Shown piece by piece: positions 21,329 through 31,960 of a stretch of DNA of 64,000 bases. This stretch comes from Lunularia cruciata (lineage: Eukaryota > Streptophyta > Marchantiopsida > Lunulariales > Lunulariaceae): the NCBI GenBank assembly GCA_948567375.1, contig CAOYZS010000005.1, forward strand, positions 868,001 to 932,000, written 5' to 3'. The position numbers were made by a program, and so were the translations under genes. The notes beneath the pieces were generated by a model. It was not told where the DNA came from, made no database searches, and saw only the letters and a program-made list of their open reading frames with translations. The first letter of the stretch is position 1. Every line of letters starts with the position of its first letter.

Positions 21329-22000
21329 TGTGACAACCCAACAAATATCACTTTTGTGGTAATCAGGTAAGTAAAGTTTTTTCCCGCAAAGATACTAGTA
21401 AAAAATGTCAAAATATGAAGCAAAAAGTAACAATGTAGTTCTTCTCAGTTGCATCTTTAGTCTCTCAGGTAGAAACCACACCCAGAAGAGAATAACAAGC
21501 ACTGACTCATAGTCTTGTCACCAATTAACACTTCTTAATCACAACTCCATCAAATCTTTCCAAAAAATCTTGATTGTGATGATTCAGTCTCTCCTGAAAA
21601 CAACACTTCACTGTAAAACTACTTTGCTTTAGAATTGTGTTCCACCCCTCCATTGAAGGCACAACTTCCTCCACCAAAATTGCTTCACATCAACACTACG
21701 CTGCACTCACAAATAGAAAATACTTCCAACACTACAATTCCTCTCAAATCTGTCAAGGCATTGCTTTGATTGCACCTCACTTAGGATCAAACACACAGAA
21801 TGAAGATCAAGGCTATAGAATCCAACATCCAACAAACACACTGATTTTCACTTTGAATTTCTACACACAATCACAAACACACACACACAGAGTTGATACT
21901 CGGAATCAAGCTCAAGCAATGAGCACTACTTCACAACACTTTGCTTTATCTTTTCTCAAAAATAATGAGCACTAAACAACATTTTACTGCGAATGCCACC

Positions 22001-22008
22001 TTTAAATA
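22001..22008 (-). promoter_or_regulatory. LTR core promoter TATA box (TATTTAAA)
   Basis: Reverse-strand TATTTAAAGGTGGCATTCG in the conserved LTR position. Confidence 0.5.
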
Positions 22009-22121
22009 GTGAAGCAAATGATAGTTGCTAACAAATACCGTTCTAGAACTCTTCCGACTTGCAAATCCAAACTGACAATGCACCTCTTGATATCAACCTC
22101 TTCCTATCTCAAAATTTGTTA

Positions 22122-23473
22122 CTACTCCAATCCAATGTCTACTTCTTCCTTGGCTTCCAATCCCGAAGGAACTTCACTCACTACTCTGTCCTCAGGTTTC
22201 ACAACTCCTGATTCCTCTACCAATGTTACTACTTCTTCACTCTGATCTACAATTCTTGTCAAAGGTATGCTTTTTAAATCTCTATCTCCTGACCCACTCT
22301 TCTCTAATACCTCCGATGGTAATTCCGAAGACATCTGCACTACTATGTCATCTACTTTGGGTTTTGCTCTTACATCCTTCCAAAGTTTATCTATCTCTAA
22401 TTTCACTAAGTCTAATCTAATTGTGATATTGTCTTCTACTTCCAATATCTTTCTATCTACACAAGTTTTGAGACTGATAAGAAAAGCGTTCAAGTCTTTA
22501 TCCTTTGCATTTTGCCTCCTTGTCTCTTGCACCAACAACTTCAACTCATGCAGTCTTGTCTCTTCAATTTGCACGTTGGCTTTTGTACTCAACATCGCAT
22601 TCATCTTCATCACTATCTCCTTTAATGGCTCCAATCTCATTCTTCTCTCCCGTTCTTGATCTACAAGCTGATCTTCTCTATACATTGCCAATTCTGCTTT
22701 GAACTCGGCTTTCACTGTCTCCTTCTCCTTCTCCTTTGCACAATCTTCTCCTCCAAATTGTGAAGTAACTCCCTTAATCTTTCTTCCTCTCTGTATCTTA
22801 TTGTGAACTCTCTTTGCCAAAGTTGCTTCTTCTCCTCTACACTCTCCATTACTCTATTGAGCTCTTGCTCCTTCTCTGCTATTCTTGCCATAGCATGGAT
22901 AATCTCTAATCTCAAATCAGCAAACTGCTGCTTCAAGATTTCATTCTCTGCTTCTTGTCTTCCTCTTGCTATGAAATTTTGCTCTATAATTCTCTCTCTA
23001 CTCTCCACTTCTCTCTTCAAGTTCTTGATTACTTGATTTTGTACTACTGCATCTACTCGTAGTACTTCCCTTTCCTCCTCACCTCAGATTATACTCTTCT
23101 TCAATACCAAGTTCTCTTCTTCTAATTGAGCTAACACCTGCAATACAGTCTTCACCTCTGGACACTTTGATTGCATCTCCTTCTTCTTGTGTTCTAACTT
23201 CACTAACAATAGGCACACAATCTCCCTCAAATACTCTACTCTTTCACTCGGATTTATCTCAACTTGCGGGCTTGTCTCCTTCTTTGCCTCTTCCTGACTC
23301 AACACTCGCCTTCTGAGCCGCAATCACCTTATAGGAATGAATTCTTTGCTCCCCAAACTTCCATCCTCCTCTTCTCTTACCTTACTCGGCACCGCTTCAT
23401 ACTTTGCATTACATCTGGAACAAACTCCCCTCTGAATTGTAACTCTCTTCTCCTCTTGCTCTGGAACTTCAAA
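22122..23473 (-). pseudogene. LTR-ORF remnant: linker, coiled coil and tail
   Basis: Well preserved on the minus strand: 232 open codons (22,122-22,820), then 102 (22,712-23,020) and 79 (23,084-23,323) in other frames. It shows the Glu/Arg-rich coiled coil, the LHELKLLVQETRR block, a VDRKILEVEDN string, and the tail EEVDIGLE. Near the junction the linker includes a VTIQRGVCSRCNAK string matched at 54,130-54,180 (TIQRGVQSKCKAK). The N-terminal domain is missing. Likely two frameshifts only, making this one of the less decayed coiled-coil copies. Confidence 0.75.
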
Positions 23474-25695
23474 GCATGAGGGGAAGAGAGGAAATCCAGC
23501 TCAATGGACGGAGGCGGATTGGAGAGTAGTTTTGGGAAGAGAAGCAAGAGAAGTAGGAGGTACCACCTTCTATTGGGAGTGTGATGCTTCAGAAGAGACT
23601 GCCAAAGTGAGGAATTTGTTCAATCAACCTCGCACCAAGAATGAGTATAAGGTGGACAGTTATAGAGACCCCGAGCGGAGATGGATAGCAAGCACAATGA
23701 TGGCAATGTTCAAGCCAGAGCAAACCACCTATGTTACTATGCAACAGGCGGTGTTCTTTCACCAAATGTTTACGGGAGAGGCAATAGATTGGGTGAAATG
23801 TCTGCATCAGAGAGTGGGGCAGATGATTTAGAGGTGGAGAATGGATATGCCACCGCATTATTTCATGCCCTTTGCAGCGCACTTTTATTTTGGGTTGAAC
23901 TTGCTGACCTCAAAAGAGAGAAATTGAATGCACTCGCACTTTCATTTGGTTTTGCAAAAGGAGGCAGATGTAGATGAGTGATATTATATGGAGAGAGTGC
24001 AAGATAGGGATGAGTACTATAAGAAGAATGGGAAGGAGAAAATTGTAGCAATTGACCTTCCAAGGGCTAGAAAGAGAGCCAAGCCTAGGAGTTGTGTTGC
24101 GACAGTCCAGCCCTAGAAAGTGCCAAAGCTTAACCCAATTGCGGTGGTGGTGAAGACAAAGGAAGCCACGCCGGAATTGGAAGAAGAGTTGGAAGGAGAA
24201 ACTGGATTGAAGGAAGAAATGTCAAGAGAAGAAGAGGAGTTCATGCTACGAAGTGAAGAATTGAGCAGTGACAATGAAGGCGAGGCAGAGGTTCAGCAAA
24301 CACAAAGGCCAATGGTCGGGGTAGGAAAGCCAAGTCCCAAAGTTTCTACGCTTGAATGAGGAAGTGAGAAGAAGAAAGGAGAGGAAGTCGTGGCACAACC
24401 CCGGACTGCCAAGAGGAAGAATGTTATGATTGCAGCTGAAGTGGGGCCTAGTAAAATTACCCTAGAAGAGGAGGAAAGCTTGGAGGAAGAAACTTTGAAA
24501 GTACAAAGATCATGACTTTGGGGCAAATGCAAGAAGTAGCGTGGTCGGAACCCAAAGGCCAAGCCGATGGTGAAAAGTGCAAAGGAGTGGAATATCTATC
24601 GAAGGTAGTATGTCCGTTGTTGATGTTTCTACAGCAGAAGAAGATGGAGATGGTAAGTGCCAATCTTGAGGTGCGGGATGAGTTGGCAGCAGTGAATACT
24701 TGGAGTACAGAAACCTCATTGTTGCAAAGTAAGTTGATGAGGGTGGAGATGGAAGCCGAAGAACTTCAGGTTGAGAAGGTTCTTTGGAGTAAGCACTTTG
24801 AGGTGATGAGGGAGGATCTAGTAAAGAGTTGCAAGGAGGCAAAGGAGATGACCATGTTGGTTGTAGTGTTGAAGGAGGAAATTGCAAATGCCCGAGTGGA
24901 GTTAATCCACTTGAAAGCAATTACAGTAGTGATGGAGTAAGAGTTGGAGAGTCTCAAGAAGAAGGTAGTGGAGAAAGATCAAGCCTAGCAACAGGAGTTA
25001 GCGGAGTGTGGTAGAGAAGAAGATTGGTTGCAAGGATTGGTGCGGGTAGCAGAGGAGAAAATCTTTGTAAATTGGAGGGAAAAGGAGGCATCGAAGGCCA
25101 AAATTGAAGACAAGCTCCAGATGTATCATAGTGAATTGGAGGAAGAAAGGATGAATGAGAAGCATATGGACGTAGGAGAAGCTGATCAGATAGTCAGAGT
25201 CATCAATGAAATCAAGGCAATTCTAAGCACGGAAGTTGAAGGTAAACTCAAGGAGGTGAGATTGCATGAGCTGAACTTACTAGTGCAAGAGACGTGCAAG
25301 AGAAAGGCAAAGGACACAGAGTTGAATAATTTATTGATTTGTTTGCAAGATCGTGTACATAGGAAGATGTTAGAGGTAGGAGACAATGTATGTCTCGAAC
25401 TAGATCTTGTTAGAACGGAGTTAGATAAAATTTGTTGTGAGGTACAAGAAGTACGAAGACCTAAAGTTGTAGAAGTAGGAGTATAGGTGTCTTCAGAGTT
25501 GTTCTCTGAGACCTTAGAGAAGAGTGGGTGGGGTGAGTTACAAAGATTACCTAGGACCTCATTGTAGTTTGTAGTGCAGAAATTGTAGAAATAGAAGAGT
25601 TAGGAGTAGGATTAGATAGACCTGAGGATGGTGAAATTATCAAAGGATCATCAGGTTTGAAAGCCAAAGCTGAGGTTGACATCATATCGGAGTAG
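23474..25695 (+). pseudogene. LTR-ORF, type I, lacking the first codons
   Basis: Begins KRGNPAQWTEADWRVVLG and keeps TTFYWECDASEET, NEYKVDSYRDP, AMFKPEQTTYVTMQQAVFFH, GEAIDWVKCLHQR, then a frameshifted PPHYFMPFAAHFYFGLNLL-like segment at about 23,850-23,910. The acidic linker (24,120-24,360) and coiled coil (24,512-25,486) follow, with LHELNLLVQETCKRK, and the tail ends at about 25,695. Segments of 99, 79, 142 and 152 codons are open. It reads as a single decayed gene. Confidence 0.75.
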
Positions 25696-25827
25696 TAACA
25701 ATTTTGAGATAGGAAGAGGCAGATATGAAGAGGCAGATATGAAGAGGTGGTTTGTCATTTTGGATCTACAGGTAGGAAAAATTGTTAGAGAATGGTATAG
25801 TTGTTAGATAACTGTCATTTGCTTCAG

Positions 25828-25835
25828 TATTTAAG
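25828..25835 (+). promoter_or_regulatory. LTR core promoter TATA box (TATTTAAG)
   Basis: TATTTAAGGGGAGCATTTG, the same context as 45,151, about 670 bases before the LTR end. Confidence 0.5.
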
Positions 25836-26504
25836 GGGAGCATTTGCAGTTGAATGTTATTCAATGCTCATAATTTCTAAGAATAGATAAAGCGAAATGC
25901 TTATTTCAGTGCTTGTCGCTTGAGCTTAATTCTGAATATCAACTCTATGTCTATGTTTGTGAGTGTTTTGGAGAATTTCAAAGTGCAAGTCAGTGTGCGT
26001 GTTGGATGCTGGATTCCATAGCCTTGATCTTCATTTTGTGTGTTTGATCTTGAGTGAAGTTCAATCAAAGCAATGCCTTGACAGATCTGAGAGGAATTGT
26101 GGTGTTTTTAGTATTTTGCATTTGTGAGTGCAGCGCAGTGTTGATGTGAAGCAATTTTCAATCGAGGAAGTTGTGCCTTCAGTGGAGGGGGGAACACAAT
26201 TCTGAGGTGAAGTTATTTTGCAGTGAGGTGCCATTTTTAGGAGAGAGTAAATCATCACAATCAAGATTGTTTGGAAAGATTTGATGGAGTTGTGATTAAG
26301 AAGTGTTAATTCATGATGAGATTGCAAATCAATGCTTGTTACTCTCTTCTAGGTGTAGTTTCTACCTTAGAGATTAAAAGGGAACCCAAGAAGAACTGAG
26401 ATTGTGACATTTGACTTTGTATTTGACTATTTGACCAGTATCTCTATGGGAATGAACTTTACTTACCTGATTACCGCAAAAGTGATATTTGCCGGGTTGT
26501 CACA

Positions 26505-27225
26505 ATGGCCAATAAAGATCAAGCCTGGTAGTGGGAGTTAATAGAGTGTAGTCGCAAGGAAGAATGATTCTGAGGATTGTTGAGAGTAGTGGAAGATCAA
26601 CTCGTGCTGAATCAACAAGACAAGGAAGCAATGAAGGCTGAGTTCAAGGATAAAAATGTATCATAATGAGCGAGGAGAGAAAGAAAGAGAAGGTAGAGCA
26701 GGTTGTAGAATCAATGGTAAACAAGATGAAGGTGCTGCTTAGTACTGAAGTTGAAGGGAAGTTGGAAGAAGCCTGAATGCACGAGTTGAAGTTGTTGGTG
26801 CAAGAGATGAGGAAGATGGAGGCAAAGGACATGGAGTTGAATAATCTATTGATTCATCTACGAGATTGTGTAGGATAGGAAGATGTTAGAGGTAGGGGAC
26901 AATGTCTATCTCAGATTAGATCTTGTTAGAATAGACTTGGATAGACTTCATAGTGAGGTAAAATTAGAAAAGAAGTCTTAAGTAGCAGAAGTAGGAGTGC
27001 AAGTGTCTTTAGATCAATTATTGGAGACATTAGGAGAGAATAGGTTGTGAGATAATGATGTAGATAGAGTAGAGAGGAGTGCAATTGTAGTTTGTAGTGA
27101 AGAGATAGTAGAAATAGAAGAATTAAGAGTAGAATAAGGCAGACTTGAAGAAGGAGAAATACTCAAAGGAACCTCAAGTTTAGAAGCCAAAGTTGAGGTT
27201 GACATTGGATCGGATAAGTAATAGA
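26505..27225 (+). pseudogene. LTR-ORF C-terminal half
   Basis: Starts in the coiled coil (KDQAW-like) and carries LSTEVEGKLEEA, HELKLLVQEMRK, DRKMLEVGDNVYLRLDLV and the acidic tail (EVDIGSD) before a stop near 27,218. Stops and frame changes are common. The missing N-terminal half may lie left of the inverted LTR pair that was inserted here, but I could not find a matching partner. Confidence 0.65.
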
Positions 27226-27335
27226 TTTGAGATATGAAGAGGCAGATATGAAGAGAAGCATTGTCATTTCGGATCTGTAGGTTGGTAAAGTTGTTGTAGA
27301 ATGGTATACTTGTTAGTAACTAACAATTGCTCTAC

Positions 27336-27343
27336 TATTTAAA
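27336..27343 (+). promoter_or_regulatory. LTR core promoter TATA box (TATTTAAA)
   Basis: TATTTAAAGTAGGCATTTG in the conserved LTR position, about 680 bases before the LTR end. Confidence 0.5.
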
Positions 27344-28011
27344 GTAGGCATTTGTAATCTATTGTTGTTTTGTGTTCATATTCTTGAGAATAGATAAAGC
27401 AAAGTGCTGAATTCAGTGCTTGTCACTTGAGCTTAATTCTGAGTATCAATCCTATGATTGTGTTTGTGAATGTGTGGAGAATTTTGAAGTGCAAGTTAGT
27501 GTGCTAATTGGATGTTGGATTCCATAGCCTTGATCTTCATTCTATGTGTTTGATCCTAAGTGAATTGCAATCAAAAAATGCCTTGATAGATCTGAGAGGA
27601 ATTGTAGTGTTGGTAGTATTCTGCATTTGTGAGTGCAAAATACTTGTGTTGAGTTGATGTGAAGCAATTTTGATCAAGGAAGTTGTGCCATCAGTGGAGG
27701 GGTGGAATAAAACTCTAAGGCAAAGTTGTTTTACAATGAAGTAGCCATTTTTAGGAAGAACTGAATCATCACAATTGAGTTTGTTTGGAAATAATTGAAT
27801 GATTTATGATTATGGGTGACAAAATGTTGTGACGAGACTACAAAGTAGTGCATGTTAATCTATTTTGGGTGTAGTCTCTACTTGAGAGATTAAAAAGAAC
27901 TCAAGAAGAACTACATTGTTACTATTTGCTTTGTATTTGAACATTTTTTAATTGTATCTCTACGGGAACAAAGTTTACTTACCTAATTACCGCAAAAGTG
28001 ATTTTTTTTGG

Positions 28012-28278
28012 GTTGCCACAACACTTTTCTTCAATCTTGCTGCCCTTGGAAATGCCTAGGCAATCTCTCCTTCTCACTCATCTTCCAACTCTACTGCAGG
28101 TAACTCCAAGTAAGGCTTGTCTCTTCCTTCCATGCGGTAGATTGCCACAACACTTTTCTTCAATCTTGCTGCCCTTGGAAATGCCTAGGCAATCTCTCCT
28201 TCTCACTCATCTTCCAACTCTACTGCAGGTAACTCCAAGTAAGGCTTGTCTCTTCCTTCCATGCGGTAGATTGCCACA
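28012..28278. repeat. 129-bp tandem repeat, two copies, bounded by TTGCCACA
   Basis: Copies 28,012-28,140 and 28,141-28,269 are identical apart from the first base. TTGCCACA occurs at 28,013, 28,142 and 28,271, so each unit is bounded by this 8-mer. The first occurrence is the LTR terminus itself; the last continues into unduplicated sequence. The unit is antisense LTR-ORF linker sequence. Perfect identity among decayed neighbours means the duplication is recent. Confidence 0.95.
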
Positions 28279-29845
28279 TGGAACTCCCATTCTTCTTCTC
28301 CAACAATCTCTTCCCCTGATTGCTGAACTTTGGGTTCTCCCTCACTCTCACTGCTGGACTCTCCCTTTATAAAGTGAGCTCTTCTTCTACCTACAAGTCC
28401 TTACACTTTGACTTGGTTTCTCCTTTTGATTCTTCCTTTGACAATAGGTCCTTCACTACTACCAACGATGGCTTTGGATTCAACCTTCTTGCCTTTTGTG
28501 GCTATATCATTGGTATTTTTCTTTGGGTCTACTTCTCTTTCTTGGCCTAGGGATGTCCACTGACATTATCTTCTCCTTCTTGCTCTTGAGGTAGAGGCAT
28601 TGCCTTCATGGACCTGCTTGATGTAGTATTGCTAATCTCCATCCGCTTCTCTTTGTAAATCAGGGTGAAAGTGGGACACCATCCTCCCTCTCTTCTCCAA
28701 GCTAAGTAAGTTTAATTCAAAGTAGAAGTGGGCTACAAATGCTAGGAAGTAATGGGGCGTCATATCCATTCTCCAATTGGTAATCATCTACCCTAAGCGT
28801 TGGTGCAAGCACTTTGCTCAATCTACCGCCTCTCTTGCAAACATTTGGTGAAAGAACACCACTTGTTGCATCATTACATAGGTAATTTGGTCTATCTTAA
28901 ACATGGCCAGAAATGCACTGACTATCCCCCCTTGTATTGGGTCTCTATAACTATCCACCTTGTATCCATTCTTGGTTCGAGGTGCACTAAACAAATTCTT
29001 CACCTTGGCGGTTTCTTTTGAAGAATCACAATATATTTACAATTCCAATATAAGGTGACTCCTCCTACTTCCCTTTCTTCTCTCCTCAAGACTAATCTCC
29101 AATTGGACTTAGTCCATCCAACAAGATTTCCTCTCTTCTCTTTTGTTTTAGGTCCATCCTTGCAATTGCTAGCAGCAATTTTTGCCATGAATCCTAGAAA
29201 GCTCAAATTCCAATTCCATGCCAAAAAGGTGATACAAACTCTACTCAAGACTTTAATCCTTGCAATACATCTAAGCAACAAATTGCAAGTCCCTTTGTCA
29301 CATTCTTTTTATGTCCCTTTGGAGCCATTATGTGCTTCATCACTCTTGGTATTTGAAAGATCAAAACCACCCCAAAATCCAAGATCCTAACTCCTTTGGG
29401 ACAACTATTGAGAGGCATAAGATGACATCATGACATTTAAGAACTTCCTTGACAAAGTATCAATCTTATAGTCTTTTGCTTATTGGTCATTCTTTAGTAA
29501 ATCTTCAATTGAAATGCCAGTTTTGTGTGTCTATTTTTTGTCACTCTCAATGTCATCTTGATCTCCAGGTAGTTGCTTTCTTTACCCTACTTTCTTGATT
29601 GGCAAGACCCAAGGAAAAGTTGTTATAGGTTCTTTGGATCAGGTTGTGCATCCTCATACAAAGTCCTCTGACTTTGGGTCCATACTTCCGTCCATACAAC
29701 CTGAGTCCTTTTGACTTTGAGGTTGACTTTGGGTTTATGCCAAACACATGATTCTTCTTATTTCTTCCCTATTTAGCCTTCCTTTGGCTGTAACAATGCA
29801 CTTCTTCTGTAAACTCAATAAAAACAAAAAAAATTAGGTACCATA
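28021..29845 (-). mobile_element. L-family LTR, 5' half
   Basis: Reverse LTR starting at about 29,845 (GGTACCATA on the plus strand; start TATGG on the element strand) and reading leftward through leader and LTR-ORF N-domain and linker until 28,021, where a forward LTR ends. The 129-bp duplication lies at its broken end. Confidence 0.75.
28279..29328 (-). pseudogene. LTR-ORF N-terminal domain and linker, type I
   Basis: ATG at 29,328 (MAPKGHKK) in the usual place. Then CITFLAWNWNLSFLG at about 29,200-29,245, KRGNLVGW, SNWRLVLRRE, VTLYWNC (type I), NGYKVDSYRDP at about 28,930-28,965, FKIDQITYVMMQQVVFFHQM and a broken NWRMDM..PHYF region. The linker is acidic and Lys-rich down to 28,279. A frameshift near 29,010 and stops disrupt it. 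The coiled coil is missing because the LTR is cut. Confidence 0.7.
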
Positions 29846-30102
29846 GAAGAGAAAAGAGATGATGCAATGAAAACCACAAAAGAGAAACAAGGTTAGTGGA
29901 AAGCAGGCATGATAAGCAAATAAAGCCTATTGCTCTTTGGGAGGGAGATTTTGTCTTGTTGTATGACAATCACCAAATATTATTTTCTGGCAAGCTGCAC
30001 TTAAGGTGGATGGGGCACTATCATGTTATCCACATTTATGATAATGGCTCTATTCAACTTGTAGATTGGGAAGGCAACCCTTTTGCCACCCAAGTAAGTG
30101 GG
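29846..30102 (+). pseudogene. L-family pol C-terminal fragment (GPY-type module)
   Basis: Short remnant of the pol end: EEKRDDAMKTTKEK, HDKQIKPIALWEGDFVLLYD, FSGKLHLRWMGHYHV and NPFATQVSG. It corresponds to 51,600-51,860 in element A. It is broken off before the last 30 or so codons and the polypurine tract by the LTR start at 30,103, and on the left by the reverse LTR. Confidence 0.75.
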
Positions 30103-30495
30103 TGTGGTACTCAGATTTTTCATTTTTTTTAGTTTTTGTTCTATTTTGAAGAAGTGTATAGATGAGTCATATTGAACCCAAATGGCATGGGAGGGAGAAG
30201 AATTGGGTCTTTGGTTTGTAACTCAAAGTAAAGTTACTTTGTATTTGACATGAAGTACTCGGGATCAGATCTGTCAGAGTTCAACCCAAAGTAAGGAGAC
30301 TTCACCTTCGGGTGATCAACCCGATGCAAAGACAATGTAATAGATTTCCTTTGGGTTGGACATTCAAGATTGTATTGCACACAAAAATGGCTAAGGCATG
30401 AGCAAGAGAAATTTGACAATGACAGGAGAAGCGCATGCAGAAGGTGTGATTCCTCTATGGACAAGCATTCAAAGAATTACTAAGAAACATCGGAC

Positions 30496-30502
30496 TATAA
30501 AG
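30496..30502 (+). promoter_or_regulatory. TATAAAG box upstream of LTR-ORF
   Basis: TATAAAG lies 192 bases before ATG 30,688, the conserved position seen in the other forward LTR copies. Confidence 0.4.
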
Positions 30503-30687
30503 TCACATTTTGAATCAAGAAAGAGATGAAATGACAAGTGACTTTCCTTTGCCTTTGTGAAGTTGTCTTGAGGGAGACCAAGGAAGAGGAGAGGTAGTGA
30601 GTGAAGTTTTGAGGAATCCATAGGGATTTAGAGTTGCTAGGGGATGGGAGAATTGTCTTGGAGAAGCATATCATGAAAGAGAATAGA

Positions 30688-31812
30688 ATGAAGGAAATCA
30701 AGAAGTGCCCTACACTGGGAATGAGGAACCTAGTGATTAGGAGGTTAGACATAATGGCTCGCATTGAAGTTCTCAGTAAACTTTGTATTACTTTCCTTGC
30801 ATGGAATTGGAACCTAAGTTTTTCCAATTTCATGGTAGAGATCATGGCCAGTAAGTGTGTAGATGGGCAGGCGACAATAGGGAAGAGAGGCAATCTAGCT
30901 CAATGGACAGAGTCAGAATGGAGATTGGTGTTAGGCAGAAAGAGTGGGGAAGAGCATGGGGCCACATTCTTGGGGAAAGGAGAAGTTGCAGAAGAAACCC
31001 AAGAGATCAGAAATTTGTTCTACCCCAAAGTGTACAAAGAATGGGTACAAGGTGGAGACTTATCGGGGCTAGGTGTGGAGGAGTATTGTTAGTGCGATGA
31101 TGGCCTTCTTTAAATCCAAGCACACTACCTATGTTATGAAGCAGCAGGTGGTGTTATTTCATAAAATGTTTGCAGGAGAGCCGATCAATTGGGTGAAGTG
31201 TTTCTATCAACAAACATAGCAGATGGTGCTGAATTGGAGGAGTTTGACACCATCACACTATTTTGTTCCTTTTGTAGTGCATTTCTACCTCAAGTTGAAT
31301 TTGCTAAGTAGCAATGAGAAGAAGAAGGTGATATCTCACTTCCATCCCGATCTACATCAAGAAGCCAATGAAAAGGAGTTATAGTATATTAGGCAGTTGA
31401 GAAGCAATGACAACCACTATGCAAGAATGGGACAAGATAGAAGGATTTTTGTACCTCTGCCAAGAAACAAGAAGAGAAGTTGACCTAAGGTGGAGAGCTC
31501 ACCAGTGCAGCCCTAAAAATCAAGAAGAAGTGGGCAGAGGGAGAGAAAGAAAATCCAAAAGATTGCACTAGAAGAGGAGGTCAAATTGGAAGGCAAAGTA
31601 GAGTCTCCATCAAAGGGGTTGGAGGAAGAAGAAGTAGAATTAACCCTAGAAAGTGAAGAATCCAGTGAGGAGAGTGAAGATGAAGCTGAGGTGCAAAAAG
31701 ATCATGGGAAGGTAATTTCCCTATAAGAAGACATTGAGCAGCAGGGGGTAGAAGAAAGGACTGTGGCAGAGTTACTGATTGAAGAAGAGGAAGTATTGAT
31801 GGCCGAGCCAAG
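30688..31812 (+). pseudogene. LTR-ORF N-terminal domain, type II
   Basis: ATG 30,688 (MKEIKKC), then RNLVIRRLDIMARIEVLSKL, CITFLAWNWNLSFSNF, KRGNLAQWTESEWRLVLGR, and the type II signature GATFLGKGEVAEETQEIRN at about 30,957-31,015. A frameshift near 31,030 is followed by TTYVMKQQVVLFHKMFAGEPI, NWVKCF and HFHPDL-like pieces up to 31,350. The acidic linker runs to the break. Type II differs from type I (TFYWKCD) yet keeps the same motif order, which shows two long-separated lineages of the protein. Confidence 0.7.
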
Positions 31813-31948
31813 GCTTTGATCCGAGGGTGACTTCAAGTTTACACCAAAACACACAATTCTTCTTGATTCTTTCCCATTTAGCCCTTCTTTGGCTTTACCA
31901 ACATAGTTCTTCTTTAAATCTAAAATAAAATAAAATGTGGATACTACA
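31813..31948 (-). mobile_element. start of the 3' LTR of element C
   Basis: Reverse-strand leader of an L LTR (GGATACTACA at 31,939-31,948 is the start) directly beside the polypurine tract of element C. Only 136 bases remain; the rest was lost at the junction with the forward LTR half at about 31,812. Confidence 0.75.
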
Positions 31949-31950
31949 TA

Positions 31951-31960
31951 CCTCCTCCTT
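31951..31960 (-). other. polypurine tract of element C
   Basis: Reverse-strand AAGGAGGAGG immediately before the LTR start, matching the tracts of elements A and B. Confidence 0.65.

Larger units (their letters stand above)
21329..23473 (-). mobile_element. L-family LTR, 3' part (left arm of inverted pair)
   Basis: Reverse-strand LTR from its terminus TGTGACAACCC at 21,329 through U5, R, TATA box and the C-terminal two thirds of the LTR-ORF. It stops at about 23,473, where a forward LTR begins mid-ORF. The start of the LTR is missing, so the junction is an inversion-type rearrangement. Confidence 0.8.
23474..26504 (+). mobile_element. L-family LTR, 3' part (right arm of inverted pair)
   Basis: Forward LTR lacking its first 700 or so bases; starts within the LTR-ORF N-domain (KRGNPAQW) and runs to the terminus GCCGGGTTGTCACA at 26,504. 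The following base begins a different LTR-ORF copy, so this LTR's end is an insertion boundary there. Confidence 0.8.
26505..28020 (+). mobile_element. L-family LTR, 3' part
   Basis: Forward LTR entered mid LTR-ORF right after the preceding LTR's end, running to GGGTTGCCACA at 28,020 (one transition from TTGTCACA). It includes U3 end, TATA box, R and U5. Confidence 0.75.
30103..31812 (+). mobile_element. L-family LTR, 5' half
   Basis: Starts TGTGGTACTCAGATTTTTC and includes leader, TATAAAG box and LTR-ORF N-domain. Homology stops near 31,812, where 136 bases of a reverse LTR start follow. The pol fragment to its left is cut inside the gene, so this is not a normal pol-PPT-LTR junction. Confidence 0.75.

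Noticed and set aside
22267-22659. 130-codon forward frame, Ser/Leu-rich
   Set aside because: Complement of the open minus-strand LTR-ORF coiled coil; Ser/Leu/Phe-rich composition is what an antisense of Glu/Lys-rich coding gives.
27998-28372. 124-codon frame with a repeated 43-residue block
   Set aside because: It is the antisense of LTR-ORF linker sequence inside a recent 129-bp tandem repeat.
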